Source of the DNA: CAJFUR01 sp904420575
Lineage (GTDB): Bacteria; Actinomycetota; Coriobacteriia; Coriobacteriales; Eggerthellaceae
Assembly: GCA_965119745.1 (NCBI GenBank)
Contig: OZ221973.1
Coordinates: 2,170,001-2,234,000, forward strand
Reading direction: 5' to 3'
DNA length: 64,000 bases
Shown: positions 8,438 to 16,651 of the stretch, in pieces
Layout of the letters: every line of letters begins with the position of its first letter
Position numbering within the stretch: the first letter of the stretch is position 1
The notes under the pieces: model-generated
Told to the model about the DNA's origin: nothing
The model's input: only the letters and a program-made list of their open reading frames with translations
Database searches by the model: none
Position numbers and translations under genes: made by a program

Positions 8438-8848
8438 ATGGCGGTCATGTCCCAAGAAGTGAAGGACCTGTTCGAGAAGGTGCCCACCGTGGTTTTCGCC
8501 ACGTCGTCCTTGGAGGGGCAGCCCAACGCCGCCCCCGTGGGCATGAAGAAGGTCGTCGACGACGAGACGGTGTACGTGTCCGACCAGTTCTTCAGAAAGA
8601 CGCTCGCGAACGTCCGCGCCAATGCGAAGGTGTCGCTCGTGTTCTGGGGCGACGAGGGCGCCTACCAGCTGCACGGCACGGCGCGCTACGTGGACGAAGG
8701 CGACGAGTTCGCCGAGCAGAAGAAGTGGGCCGACGGCGCCTTCGCCGCCATGGGCGTGCCCATCCAGGCCAAGGGCGGCTGCTTCGTGCACGTGGACGCC
8801 GTGTACACGTCGAAGGCGGGCGAGCACGCCGGCGAGCGTTTGGCCTAG
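8438..8848 (+). CDS. Pyridoxamine 5'-phosphate oxidase-like FMN-binding split-barrel protein
   Basis: A 136-residue single-domain protein of the PNPOx-like split-barrel fold. It has the typical start (a strand with TVVFATSS and the PNAAPVGMK segment) and a basic FRKTL motif that would contact the flavin phosphate. An AGGAAAGGAAG ribosome site supports ATG 8438 over an in-frame ATG at 8408. Members bind FMN or F420 and are usually cytoplasmic reductases or oxidases of unassigned substrate. It has its own promoter and stands alone between the MFS pair and a convergent diguanylate cyclase. Confidence 0.8.
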   Translation: MAVMSQEVKDLFEKVPTVVFATSSLEGQPNAAPVGMKKVVDDETVYVSDQFFRKTLANVRANAKVSLVFWGDEGAYQLHGTARYVDEGDEFAEQKKWADGAFAAMGVPIQAKGGCFVHVDAVYTSKAGEHAGERLA

Positions 8849-8947
8849 GTCCGGCGGGGCCCTCCGCCTCGGTTGTCGTTGTCGGACGAAGGGTCCCGTG
8901 CCTCGTTGCTTCCGTGGACGCGGCGTGCGGCATGGTATGGTCCCGCC

Positions 8948-8991
8948 CGCGGCCTTGCGCGCGGGGCTTGCCGCCCGCGGGCAAGGCCGCG
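8948..8991. repeat. GC-rich hairpin between convergent genes
   Basis: 11-bp perfect arms (8948-8958 and 8981-8991) lie in the 161-bp gap between the convergent FMN-protein and diguanylate cyclase genes. There is no T-run on either side; it may still slow convergent transcription. Confidence 0.45.
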
Positions 8992-9009
8992 CCGCCGGAC
9001 GGGGAAGGC

Positions 9010-11187
9010 CTACTTGGCGACGACCACCAGGTGCTTGCCCTTGTGCTTGGCTTCGTAGAAGGCGCCGTCGGCGCGGCGGTACAGGTCGTCGTAAGATTCG
9101 TCGGGCCGCACGTGCGCTATGCCGATGCTCACGGTGACGGCGTCGCTCAGGCCGTCGTGCTCGGCGATGACGTGGGTCACGTCGTCCAGCAGCTTCTCCG
9201 AGAGCCTGACGGCCTCGTCTTCTTCCACCGACCAGAACGCCAGGAACTCGTCGCCGCCCAGGCGGCCGGCGAAGCCGACGCCGCTGGAAGCCGCCTTCAA
9301 GGCATTCGCCACGGCCTTCAGGGCGCAATCCCCCTCGTAGTGGCCAAAGCGGTCGTTCACCTTCTTGAAGTCGTCGATGTCGATGACGAGCAGGCTGCGC
9401 TCCGAGCGCTGCGAAGGTCCAAGCGACTTCTCGACGCGCTTGCGGAACGCTGCGGAATTGTACAGCTGGGTGAGCGAGTCGCGCTTGGCCGCCTGCGCAC
9501 GCGTGGAGGCGAACAGCGCAAGGCCACCTACCACCAGCACGAACGGTATGCTCATGACAAGGGCGAACAGTCCGGGGTGCTCGGCCACGAGGTCGCCCAG
9601 GGTTATGGTCCTTTCGGGGAACGAATGCGCATAGACCATGGACGCCATCTCGCGCGACGAGACGTCCTGGATCCCCTTGTTGAACACGCTCAGCAGGTTG
9701 GGGTCGATGGGCTGCAGCAGGCCGAAGCAGGTCTGCGTCTCCTGGAACGTGGCGTCCGCCGTCTTCACGTTCTTGTAGTTCGAAGCCGCCAGGTAGTAGG
9801 AGACGAGGTACATGTCGTCGTACGTGAAGTCGGCCTCGCCCCGATCGACGGCGTCCAGGCACTCCTTCATGTTGGGGTAGGCGTTCACGCGGTACCCCTG
9901 CTCCTCGAGGATGGCTTTGCGCTCGTAGGGCACGGCCATGACCATGTCCTCGCGCAGATCCTCGTAGGAAAGCGAGCCGTTGAACGCGATCATGTAGCGC
10001 GCTGACGAGAAGGGCGTGGTCAACGACAGGCCATTGTCCTTCGCATAAGCCAGCGAATGGTCGATTCCGGCCACCACGTCCAAGTCCAGCTCGGCTATCT
10101 GCTCCTTGACCGTCTTGCCATCGTCGAGCGCCACGTACTCGAAGGAGAGGCCCGTCGTGGCCGCGATGCGGTCGAGCATGTCGACGGTGGCGCCCACGAG
10201 TTCCCCGGTGCCTGGGTCGACGTAACTCATGGGAGCACGGTTGGGGAACAGTCCCACGCGCAGCGTGCCTGCGTTCTCGATGCAGGTGCGCTCGGTGTCG
10301 CTGAATTCGAGCATCGACCCGTCTTCCGGAAAATAGTGCGAGAACAGGTCGGAGGCGAACGTGGGCTCGCTCTGCTCGATGCGCCCGAGCACCAGGTCGA
10401 GGTCGTCCACGAGGCCGGAGGCCTTCGAGGTGGCGAAGTAGAAGGGCCGGGGCGTGAAGCGCAGAACGGTGCGGAACCCGTCGGGAACCGACACGCCCAC
10501 GCCCAGCCCTACGTCGGCCTTTCCTTCTTGCAGCGTCTCGAAGACCTCGAGTCCGCCTTCGCAAGGCACCAGTTCGTAGGAAAGCCCCACAAGGGAGGCG
10601 TAGGATTCGAAGTCGGCCAGACGAAAGACCGAGTTCTTCCATGTGGCGACCCTCAAGGGATTGATCCGATCGATGGTCGAGGCGCTGATGCGGTCTTCGC
10701 CGATAGGTGCGAACAGCACCGTGTAGGTGTGCCCGTAGCTGTGGACCGGATAGTCGAACAGCTCTTCCAAGTCCTTGGAATAGCTCATGGCGCCCAGAAC
10801 GTCGATGCGTCCCGCCATCAGGTCGTCGAGCGCGGCCGAGATCTGCTCGTCGTCGGTGCCCTCGTAGTCGACGTACTCGAACTCCCAGCCGGTGTACTGG
10901 GCCACTTCCTGCAGATAGTCGTAGGTGTATCCGGAACGCGTCCCGTCCTCTGCGATCTCCGTGAGCCCCGCCTGCTCAGGAAAGCCCACCCGCACGACGC
11001 GTTTCTCGGCCGAAGCCGGCGTGTCTGCGGCGCCCTCGCCGGCCGTCTGCGCAAAGGCGCTTCCAAGGGGCAGGAGAAGCAGCGCGGCGGCGCACGCCAG
11101 AACCGCGCTGACAAGCGCCCTCCTGCACCGCCTTCGCATCGGCGTCACGTGTTTTTGATGCGGCGTGTGGCCGCAATGGTCCTGCAT
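9010..11187 (-). CDS. Diguanylate cyclase with two periplasmic solute-binding domains
   Basis: A 725-residue transmembrane signalling enzyme. ATG 11187 is preceded by AAGGAGCACG. The N-terminus is a basic signal/anchor segment (about residues 17-46). Two type-3 solute-binding domains follow (about 60-290 and 300-530), then a membrane span (about 545-565) and a C-terminal GGDEF domain. The GGDEF motif is intact (RLGGDEF), so c-di-GMP synthesis from GTP is expected; no RxxD inhibitory site is seen at its usual place. The paired binding domains are of the type that sense small amino-acid-like ligands. The window also encodes an EAL protein, so c-di-GMP turnover appears real in this organism. Confidence 0.9.
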   Translation of the reverse strand: MQDHCGHTPHQKHVTPMRRRCRRALVSAVLACAAALLLLPLGSAFAQTAGEGAADTPASAEKRVVRVGFPEQAGLTEIAEDGTRSGYTYDYLQEVAQYTGWEFEYVDYEGTDDEQISAALDDLMAGRIDVLGAMSYSKDLEELFDYPVHSYGHTYTVLFAPIGEDRISASTIDRINPLRVATWKNSVFRLADFESYASLVGLSYELVPCEGGLEVFETLQEGKADVGLGVGVSVPDGFRTVLRFTPRPFYFATSKASGLVDDLDLVLGRIEQSEPTFASDLFSHYFPEDGSMLEFSDTERTCIENAGTLRVGLFPNRAPMSYVDPGTGELVGATVDMLDRIAATTGLSFEYVALDDGKTVKEQIAELDLDVVAGIDHSLAYAKDNGLSLTTPFSSARYMIAFNGSLSYEDLREDMVMAVPYERKAILEEQGYRVNAYPNMKECLDAVDRGEADFTYDDMYLVSYYLAASNYKNVKTADATFQETQTCFGLLQPIDPNLLSVFNKGIQDVSSREMASMVYAHSFPERTITLGDLVAEHPGLFALVMSIPFVLVVGGLALFASTRAQAAKRDSLTQLYNSAAFRKRVEKSLGPSQRSERSLLVIDIDDFKKVNDRFGHYEGDCALKAVANALKAASSGVGFAGRLGGDEFLAFWSVEEDEAVRLSEKLLDDVTHVIAEHDGLSDAVTVSIGIAHVRPDESYDDLYRRADGAFYEAKHKGKHLVVVAK

Positions 11188-11236
11188 CGTGCTCCTTCGG
11201 CTGTCAGGAACTGCAATTGCGAGAAAAACAGAAACG

Positions 11237-11264
11237 ATTATACCGGAAAAACCGGCAAAGCGAA
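11237..11264 (-). promoter_or_regulatory. Promoter of the diguanylate cyclase gene
   Basis: A perfect TATAAT (reverse strand, 11242-11237) has a weak TTCGCT -35 16 bp upstream. A CCGG-N5-CCGG repeat lies between the boxes. Predicted transcript start is about 11230, giving a short 5' leader of roughly 45 nt. Confidence 0.6.
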
Positions 11265-11438
11265 GGGCGGGGGCGAGTTGCGGAAATAATGCGGAGGACG
11301 GCGCGCCGACGGTGCCTCTCCCTGCACGGCGGCGAAGGAGGCGCGCATGGATGGGGAGGCGGCCATCGTCCCGTCCGCCGGAGGCTGCGCGCATGTGAGC
11401 AGGTCGCTCGAGCGAATCCAACCGGCACCCCTGCTTTC

Positions 11439-11473
11439 CGCAGCCTCCGCGCGTCCGCCGGAGGCTGCGTTTT
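11439..11473 (+). terminator. Orphan intrinsic terminator-like hairpin
   Basis: 10-bp perfect stem, 11-nt loop, then TTTT. No complete gene precedes it on this strand, so it is either an attenuator of the ABC-F gene or the end of an unrecognised small RNA. Confidence 0.5.
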
Positions 11474-11650
11474 ATGGAACGCTGCGCCCTGCCGCGCTGA
11501 GAAGCCTTCCGTTCCGCTATCATGTACAGGTTATGCCTGCCCCGTGCTGGCACGGCAGCTTCGCCGCCTTCGGGCGTGGCTCCGTGCCCCGTGCGAGGCG
11601 GTTTCGACGAACCGAACCGACGAAACGACACAGAAAGCACGCGAAGCACC

Positions 11651-13783
11651 ATGATTATGCAGCTGGAACACATAACGAAGTCATTTGGCGGCCGCACGCT
11701 CTTCAAGGACGTGACGTTCCGCCTGGAAGAGTACGAGCGCCTGGCGCTCGTGGGTCCCAACGGGGCCGGCAAGACCACCCTGCTCAACATCGTTTCCGGC
11801 CAGGAGGATCCCGACGAAGGCCGGGTGCTGTTCGCCAAAGGCGCGCGCGTGGGGTACCTGGAGCAGGAAGCCATCGAGATGGAGGAACGCCCCATCTTCG
11901 AAGAGGTCATGTCCTCCCAGGTGGAGGTTCTGGAGGCCGAACAGCGCCTGCATCGGCTGGAAGCCCAGCTGGGGGAGGATCCCACCGAGGCGCAGCTGGC
12001 CGCCGCCGGCCGCGCGCGCGACGCCTACGAGGCGCTGGGCGGCTACACCATCGAGGCGAAGGTGAGAAGCGTCCTTTTCGGCCTGGGCTTCAAGGAGGCC
12101 GACCTGGCGCGCGCCACCAGCGAGTTCTCGGGCGGCTGGCAGATGCGCATCGCGTTGGCGAAGCTGCTCATCCGCAACCCGGAGGTGCTGCTGCTCGACG
12201 AGCCGACGAACCATCTGGACCTGGAAAGCGTGAAGTGGCTGGAAGGGTTCCTACGCGGCTATGCGGGCACCGTGGTGGTGGTCAGCCACGACCGCGCGTT
12301 CATGGACAACATGGTGGACCGCGTGGCCGAGATAGACAACGGCCAGGTGAACCTCTACAAGGGCAACTACACGGCCTACCTGCAGGCGCGCGAGGAGCGC
12401 TTGGAGCGCCTGCGCGCCGAAGCGGCCAAGCAGGCCGAGGAAATAGCCCACATGGAGGCTTTCGTCGAGAAGTTCCGCTACAAGCCAACCAAGGCCAAGC
12501 AGGTGCAGGACCGCGTGAAGAAGCTGGAGAAGATACAGCGCATCCAGCTGCCCGAAGAGAAGAAGACCGTGCACTTCAACTTCAAGCAGCCGCCCCGCAC
12601 GGGCGAGACCGTGGTCAAGGCGCGCGGCCTGGTGAAGCGCTACGGCGACAAGCACGTCTACGACGGACAGGACTTCACGCTGTACCGCGGCGACAAGGTG
12701 GCGCTGGTGGGCCCCAACGGCGCGGGCAAGTCGACGCTGCTGAAGATGGTGGCCGGCGTGCTGGCTCCCGATGCGGGCGCCATCGAGTACGGCGTGCACG
12801 TGACGAAGACCTACTACGCCCAGCATCAGCTGGAAGAGCTGCATCCGGGCAACACCGTGTTCGAGGAACTGGACCGCGTGGCGCCGGGCTGGACCATCAG
12901 CCAGGTGCGCACGCTGCTGGGCGCGTTTTTGTTCACGGGCGACGCGGTGGACAAGAAGGTGAGCGTGCTTTCGGGCGGCGAGAAGAGCCGGCTCGCGCTG
13001 GCGAAGATGCTGGTTGCGCCGCGGTCGCTGCTGTGCCTGGACGAGCCCACGAACCACCTGGACATCGCCAGCGCCGACATCCTGGAACAGGCCCTGAAGG
13101 CGTTCGAGGGCACCATCCTGTTCATCACGCACGACCGGCATCTCATCCGCGGCGTGGCCAACCGCATCGTGGAGGTGTGTCCGGGGAAGGTGACGAACTA
13201 CGACGGGGACTACGACTACTACCTGTTCAAGAGCGGGCAGCTGGACGGTCCCGCGCCGGAAGGGCCTTCGCTCGTGGACGAGGTGATGGGAGAGGACCTT
13301 TCCACCCGTGGCGCTTCCGGCAAAGGGAAGGCGTCAGGCGGCAAGGGTTCGGGCTCGGGCACGGGGGGCAAAAGCGCTTCGGGCGGCGCGAAGACGGTCG
13401 TGAAGGCGAACCGCCGCGGGGAAGGCGAGCCACGCAAGGCCGTCCCGGCGCCGGCCGAGCTAACGGCGCCGCGCGGCAGCGCGCCGAAGACCAAGGAGCA
13501 GAAGCGCCGCGAGGCCGAGGCCCGCAACCGCGCCTATGCCGTGCTGAAGGACCACCGCAAGCGCATTGCCGCGCTCGACGCTCAGATGGAGCGCGACAAC
13601 GCGCGCATGGCCGAGTTGCTGGAGCTCATGGCCGACCCGGACTTCTACATCAACGAGGACGCCAGCTCCGACGCCGTGGCCGAGCATTCCCGGCTGAAGC
13701 AGCGGCTGGCAAAGGCGGAAGAGGAATGGTTCGCGCTCACAGAAGAGCTCGAGGCGGAAATGGCCCGGCAGGCGCTTCTGTGA
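11651..13783 (+). CDS. ABC-F family ATPase (Uup-like)
   Basis: A 710-residue soluble protein with two ABC domains (about 1-255 and 320-540). Both have intact Walker A (GPNGAGKTT, GPNGAGKST), signature (SGGWQ, LSGGEKS) and Walker B with DEPTNHLD. There are no membrane spans. A Gly/Ser/Lys-rich linker (about 565-625) leads to a C-terminal coiled coil (about 630-705), as in Uup. ABC-F proteins act on the ribosome, either as translation factors or as antibiotic-resistance factors; the class cannot be fixed here. The start has a poor ribosome site; MIMQL at 11651 or MQL at 11657 are both possible. Its TGA stop is the first three bases of a palindromic element. Confidence 0.85.
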   Translation: MIMQLEHITKSFGGRTLFKDVTFRLEEYERLALVGPNGAGKTTLLNIVSGQEDPDEGRVLFAKGARVGYLEQEAIEMEERPIFEEVMSSQVEVLEAEQRLHRLEAQLGEDPTEAQLAAAGRARDAYEALGGYTIEAKVRSVLFGLGFKEADLARATSEFSGGWQMRIALAKLLIRNPEVLLLDEPTNHLDLESVKWLEGFLRGYAGTVVVVSHDRAFMDNMVDRVAEIDNGQVNLYKGNYTAYLQAREERLERLRAEAAKQAEEIAHMEAFVEKFRYKPTKAKQVQDRVKKLEKIQRIQLPEEKKTVHFNFKQPPRTGETVVKARGLVKRYGDKHVYDGQDFTLYRGDKVALVGPNGAGKSTLLKMVAGVLAPDAGAIEYGVHVTKTYYAQHQLEELHPGNTVFEELDRVAPGWTISQVRTLLGAFLFTGDAVDKKVSVLSGGEKSRLALAKMLVAPRSLLCLDEPTNHLDIASADILEQALKAFEGTILFITHDRHLIRGVANRIVEVCPGKVTNYDGDYDYYLFKSGQLDGPAPEGPSLVDEVMGEDLSTRGASGKGKASGGKGSGSGTGGKSASGGAKTVVKANRRGEGEPRKAVPAPAELTAPRGSAPKTKEQKRREAEARNRAYAVLKDHRKRIAALDAQMERDNARMAELLELMADPDFYINEDASSDAVAEHSRLKQRLAKAEEEWFALTEELEAEMARQALL

Positions 13784-13896
13784 GAGGGGTTGGCACATGC
13801 CCAGTCGCTCAAACAGTCCTGGGGTCGCACGGACAGCCCACTGGGCTGTCCGGCTCCTGCGGAACTCGCTTGGTGGGCACGTGCCAACCCCTCTCA
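13781..13896. repeat. Palindromic repeat element, copy 1, overlapping the ABC-F stop codon
   Basis: 116-bp element with 23-bp terminal inverted repeats (13781-13803 and 13874-13896, 22/23 matching). It has a central 9-bp hairpin with an ACT loop (13831-13851). A 25-base block at 13807-13831 recurs with one mismatch at 24775-24799 inside another gene. The first three bases are the TGA stop of the upstream gene. Confidence 0.85.
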
Positions 13897-14114
13897 CCGC
13901 ATGGCTTATCGGGCTGTTTCGGCTCGGGATCTTCGCTCGCTAGGGCGGGAAGGGTTGGAACTCGCTTGGTGGGCACGTGCCGACCCCTCTCACGCATGGT
14001 TTATCGAGTGGGCGGACATGTTTTCCGGCCTTCTGTCCGGCCGAACCTGCATGATTGCCGTGGTTGGGCCATTTAAGCCTCGGGTTCTTCGCTCGCTAGG
14101 TTGGAAGGGGTTGG
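13863..14114. repeat. Direct repeats downstream of the palindromic element
   Basis: A roughly 48-bp segment at 13863-13911 is repeated at 13958-14007, and a 33-bp segment at 13925-13957 is repeated at 14081-14114, each with a few differences. The last copy runs into the ribosome site and start codon of trmL. No protein gene lies in 13784-14115. Confidence 0.8.
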
Positions 14115-14115
14115 C

Positions 14116-14580
14116 GTGGGGTTGAACATCGTTTTGGTCGAGCCGGAGATCCCGCAGAACACGGGGAACATCGCGCGCACCTGCGCTTGCGTGGGGGCGC
14201 GCCTGCACTTGGTGGAGCCCATGGGATTCCGCCTCACGCAGAAGAACCTGGCGCGGGCGGGCTGCGACTACTGGGGCGAGGTGGACGTCGTGCGCTGGCC
14301 GTGCGCCGAGGCGTTCTTCGAGGAGCATGGCGAAGGCGAGCTGCACCTGTTCACCGGCCAGGCGCAGCGCGGTTTCCACGACGCGGTGTACGGGAAAGAG
14401 GCGTACCTGGTGTTCGGCCGCGAAAGCCGCGGGCTTCCGCCGAGCCTGATCGAGGCGTACGCGCACCGGTGCGTGCGCATTCCCATGCGCGAGGGCCTGC
14501 GCAGCCTCAACCTGTCCAACGCCGTGGCCGTAGCCGCTTACGAGGCCCTGCGCCAGCAAGGGTGGCCCGGCCTGGTGTGA
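14116..14580 (+). CDS. trmL: tRNA (cytidine(34)-2'-O)-methyltransferase
   Basis: A 154-residue SPOUT-class methyltransferase that methylates the 2'-OH of the wobble base in tRNA-Leu in the cytoplasm. Conserved signatures: EPEIPQNTGNIART near the N-terminus, the LVFGRESRGLP loop, and RIPMREGLRSLNLSNAVA forming the trefoil knot and SAM site. Length matches the family. GTG 14116 follows GGAAGGGG by 5 nt; TTG at 14122 is an alternative. The ribosome site and start lie in the last unit of a direct-repeat cluster, so expression signals may be repeat-derived. Confidence 0.9.
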   Translation: MGLNIVLVEPEIPQNTGNIARTCACVGARLHLVEPMGFRLTQKNLARAGCDYWGEVDVVRWPCAEAFFEEHGEGELHLFTGQAQRGFHDAVYGKEAYLVFGRESRGLPPSLIEAYAHRCVRIPMREGLRSLNLSNAVAVAAYEALRQQGWPGLV

Positions 14581-14642
14581 AGACATGGGCGCCTTTGCTG
14601 GCGCAGGGTCTCGTAGGGTGATGGGTGGCAGCGTGGGCGTAG

Positions 14643-14880
14643 ACTGAAAGCCGTGCCGCTGCGTTCGGGTCGGTAGCCCACAACCGCTGCGAGGCTGCGG
14701 GCTACCGACCGTTCGAGGTCCACGACCACTTCGACGGCAAGGCCGGCGTGAGGATTTTCGAAGACATCGAAGGCCGCGAAATACGCATTCCCATGTGCGT
14801 CGCGTATCGGAAGGACTCCGAGGACGAACGGATCCTCGCCCTGGTCGACCGGCTGTGCCCGGACGGGGGAAAGACTGAGG
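14643..14880 (+). pseudogene. Possible C-terminal remnant of a LysR-type regulator
   Basis: An open stretch after a TAG at 14640 encodes a segment containing REIRIPMCVAYRKDSED and ILALVDRL. This resembles the end of a LysR effector domain (hydrophobic-Pro strand, YRK, then a terminal helix). There is no upstream domain, start or ribosome site. The frame runs on without a stop into the next gene, which by itself is unremarkable in this GC-rich DNA. It is either a decayed gene end or a chance match. Confidence 0.3.
14668..14710. repeat. 12-bp perfect inverted repeat
   Basis: Arms 14668-14679 and 14699-14710 flank a 19-nt loop. There is no T-run. It overlaps the regulator-like remnant, so it may be another inserted palindromic element. 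Confidence 0.6.
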
Positions 14881-14981
14881 GAAAGCCCGACGTTCCGCGT
14901 CCGGCCAGCCGCATGGCGGCGGTCGGCCCGTGGTCCCCTGCAGGCGTCTTGGCCGCCTGCGCCGCCGCCTGGCGCCTACTT

Positions 14982-14993
14982 GTGAAATTTCAC
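14982..14993. promoter_or_regulatory. Perfect palindrome GTGAAATTTCAC upstream of the M50 protease gene
   Basis: A 12-bp AT-rich palindrome in very GC-rich surroundings, 45 bp before the start codon. It has the form of a repressor operator; the regulator is unknown. Confidence 0.4.
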
Positions 14994-15038
14994 TTGCCCG
15001 CCTCGCGTGCGCGCGGCGATGCGATAGACTGTACGACT

Positions 15039-15722
15039 ATGTCCGAATCACAGTTCGCATACATCGTCTGCAGCATCCTCTGCTTCGTGCCCGCCATCGT
15101 GTTCCACGAGGTGATGCACGGGTTCGCCGCCTACCGGCTGGGCGACCCCACGGCCAAGCGGCAGGGGAGGCTCTCGCTCAACCCGCTCAAGCACATCGAC
15201 CCGTTCGGCACCGTCATCCTGCCTTTGTGCATGATGCTCATGAACGGCCCGGTGTTCGGCTACGCGAAGCCGGTCCCGTACAACCCGTCGTACTTCAAGG
15301 ACCCCAAGAAGGGCGACGTCATCGTGGGTTTGGCGGGCCCGGCGGCGAACCTGGCCCTGGCGTTCGTGGGGGCCATGGTCGCGTGGATCCTGTACGCGCC
15401 CGCGCACACGCTGGTGCTGGAAAGCCAGCTGTTCAACTATTTTTATCTGCTGTTCCTGCCGATGTTCGTGCTCATCAACCTGTACCTCATGTTCTTCAAC
15501 CTGCTGCCCATCCCGCCGCTGGACGGCTCGTCCATCTTCGCGCTCGTCCTGCCGAAGAAGTACCTGCCGCAGTACTACAAGATACAGCAGTACGCGTTCC
15601 CCATCTTCCTCATCGTCATCGTGGTGGTGCCCTACGTGTTCCACTTCAACCCGGTGAGCATCTACCTGAACTGGACGGCAGGCAACGTCGCCAACCTTCT
15701 GTTCCCATTCAGCATCGCATAG
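15039..15722 (+). CDS. Site-2 protease-like M50 metalloprotease, membrane protein
   Basis: A 227-residue integral-membrane zinc protease of the short M50/YwhC-like group. The zinc motif HEVMH is at residues 23-27 and a later NLLPIPPLDG segment supplies the third ligand (Asp). There are about five to six hydrophobic segments and no PDZ domain. Such proteases cleave membrane-embedded substrates, but the physiological target is unknown. ATG 15039 fits the family start, although no clear ribosome site precedes it. Only 9 bp separate it from scpA, so it may lead the long housekeeping operon. Confidence 0.85.
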   Translation: MSESQFAYIVCSILCFVPAIVFHEVMHGFAAYRLGDPTAKRQGRLSLNPLKHIDPFGTVILPLCMMLMNGPVFGYAKPVPYNPSYFKDPKKGDVIVGLAGPAANLALAFVGAMVAWILYAPAHTLVLESQLFNYFYLLFLPMFVLINLYLMFFNLLPIPPLDGSSIFALVLPKKYLPQYYKIQQYAFPIFLIVIVVVPYVFHFNPVSIYLNWTAGNVANLLFPFSIA

Positions 15723-15731
15723 GGCGGCGGC

Positions 15732-16523
15732 GTGTCGTACAAGGTTCGCATAGACAGCTTCGAGGGGCCGTTCGACCTGCTTCTGTACCTGGTCAGCCGC
15801 CAGAAGGTGGACATCGGCGCCATCTCCGTCACCCAGATCGCCGACCAGTACCTGGCCGAGGTCACGCACATGCAGAACCTCGATTTGGACGTGGCGAGCG
15901 ACTTTCTGCTGGTGGCCTCCACGCTGCTGGAGATCAAGGCCGAAAGCCTGTTGCCGCGCGAGCGCGACGCCGTGGACGACGACATCGCCGAGCTTGCGCC
16001 CAGCGAGGCCCGCGACATCCTGGTGGACCGCCTGCTCACGTACAAGCAATACAAGAACGCCGCCACGGCGCTGCTCGCCCGGTTCGAGGCGGAAGGGCGC
16101 ATGCACGTCCGCCCGTTCGGCCCGGAAGGGTGCTTCCTGAACCTCATGCCCGACTACCTGAAGGACGTCACGTTGGAAGGGCTCGCGCTGGTGTGCGCCC
16201 GCGCCTTGGCGCGCCGCGACGTGTTCCTGCTGGAATCGGAGCACATCGCCGCCAAGCCCATCCCCGTGGAGGCGCACGTGCGCGCCATCCACCAGCGCAT
16301 CGCGAACAAGAAGCACCTGATGTTCTCGGAGCTGGTGGACGAGCGCACGCCCACCGCCGTGGTGGTGGTCACGTTCTTGGCCGTGCTGGAACTGTACAAG
16401 CGCGCCATGGTGAAGGTGGAGCAGAAGGCGGCGTTCGGCGACATCGACATCCGCTACATCGAAGGGTCCGGCGAGCTTTCGTTCGAGGGGGAGGACGCCC
16501 TCACGTCGGTGGAGGACGCATGA
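15732..16523 (+). CDS. scpA: Segregation and condensation protein A (kleisin)
   Basis: A 263-residue kleisin that bridges the SMC dimer with ScpB in the bacterial condensin complex. The conserved N-terminus FEGPFDLLLYLV (about residues 9-20), which binds the SMC neck, and the C-terminal winged helix that binds the SMC head are present. The start is GTG at 15732 with an AGGGCGG site. The partner scpB is next and smc itself lies at 60066, so the complete complex is encoded in this window. Confidence 0.93.
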   Translation: MSYKVRIDSFEGPFDLLLYLVSRQKVDIGAISVTQIADQYLAEVTHMQNLDLDVASDFLLVASTLLEIKAESLLPRERDAVDDDIAELAPSEARDILVDRLLTYKQYKNAATALLARFEAEGRMHVRPFGPEGCFLNLMPDYLKDVTLEGLALVCARALARRDVFLLESEHIAAKPIPVEAHVRAIHQRIANKKHLMFSELVDERTPTAVVVVTFLAVLELYKRAMVKVEQKAAFGDIDIRYIEGSGELSFEGEDALTSVEDA

Positions 16524-16648
16524 GCGCGCATGCAGGCACGCCCATGCCGGCGCAGGGGGAAGCGGGGCGACATGGAAAGGGCCGCGGCGTGACGCATGCG
16601 GAGGCCCGGCGCCGCGACGAAGGCCGCCGTGCGGCAGAGGAAGGGTAG
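16520..16648 (+). CDS. Possible 42-codon coupling ORF between scpA and scpB
   Basis: An ATG overlapping the scpA stop (ATGA) opens a 42-codon frame rich in Arg, Ala and Gly that ends 3 bp before the scpB start. No recognisable domain. It may only serve translational coupling across the scpA-scpB gap, or be spurious. Confidence 0.2.
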   Translation: MSAHAGTPMPAQGEAGRHGKGRGVTHAEARRRDEGRRAAEEG

Positions 16649-16651
16649 GCC

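Larger units (their letters stand above)
11188..11650 (+). promoter_or_regulatory. Leader region of the ABC-F gene: small ORF, duplicated arm, terminator-like hairpin
   Basis: This 463-bp region has no full gene. It contains an AAGGAG site (to 11340) followed by a 15-codon reading frame at 11351-11398. The frame overlaps the first copy of GGAGGCTGCG (11380-11389). A complementary segment at 11439-11448 can pair either with that copy or with a second copy at 11460-11469, which is followed by TTTT. Mutually exclusive hairpins of this kind suggest attenuation, as known for antibiotic-responsive ABC-F genes. A possible -10 (TATCAT, 11518-11523) downstream would instead bypass it. Confidence 0.35.
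14581..15038. other. Gene-poor region with regulator remnant, hairpin and palindromic operator-like site
   Basis: 458 bp without an intact gene. It holds a 12-bp inverted repeat (14668-14710), a reading-frame remnant (14643-14880), and a 12-bp palindrome (14982-14993). A -10-like TAGACT near 15024 precedes the M50 protease gene. Confidence 0.6.

Noticed and set aside
11347..14076. Very long forward frame overlapping the ABC-F gene from ATG 11347
   Set aside because: It is out of frame with intact Walker and signature motifs and yields low-complexity Arg/Gly/Pro sequence.
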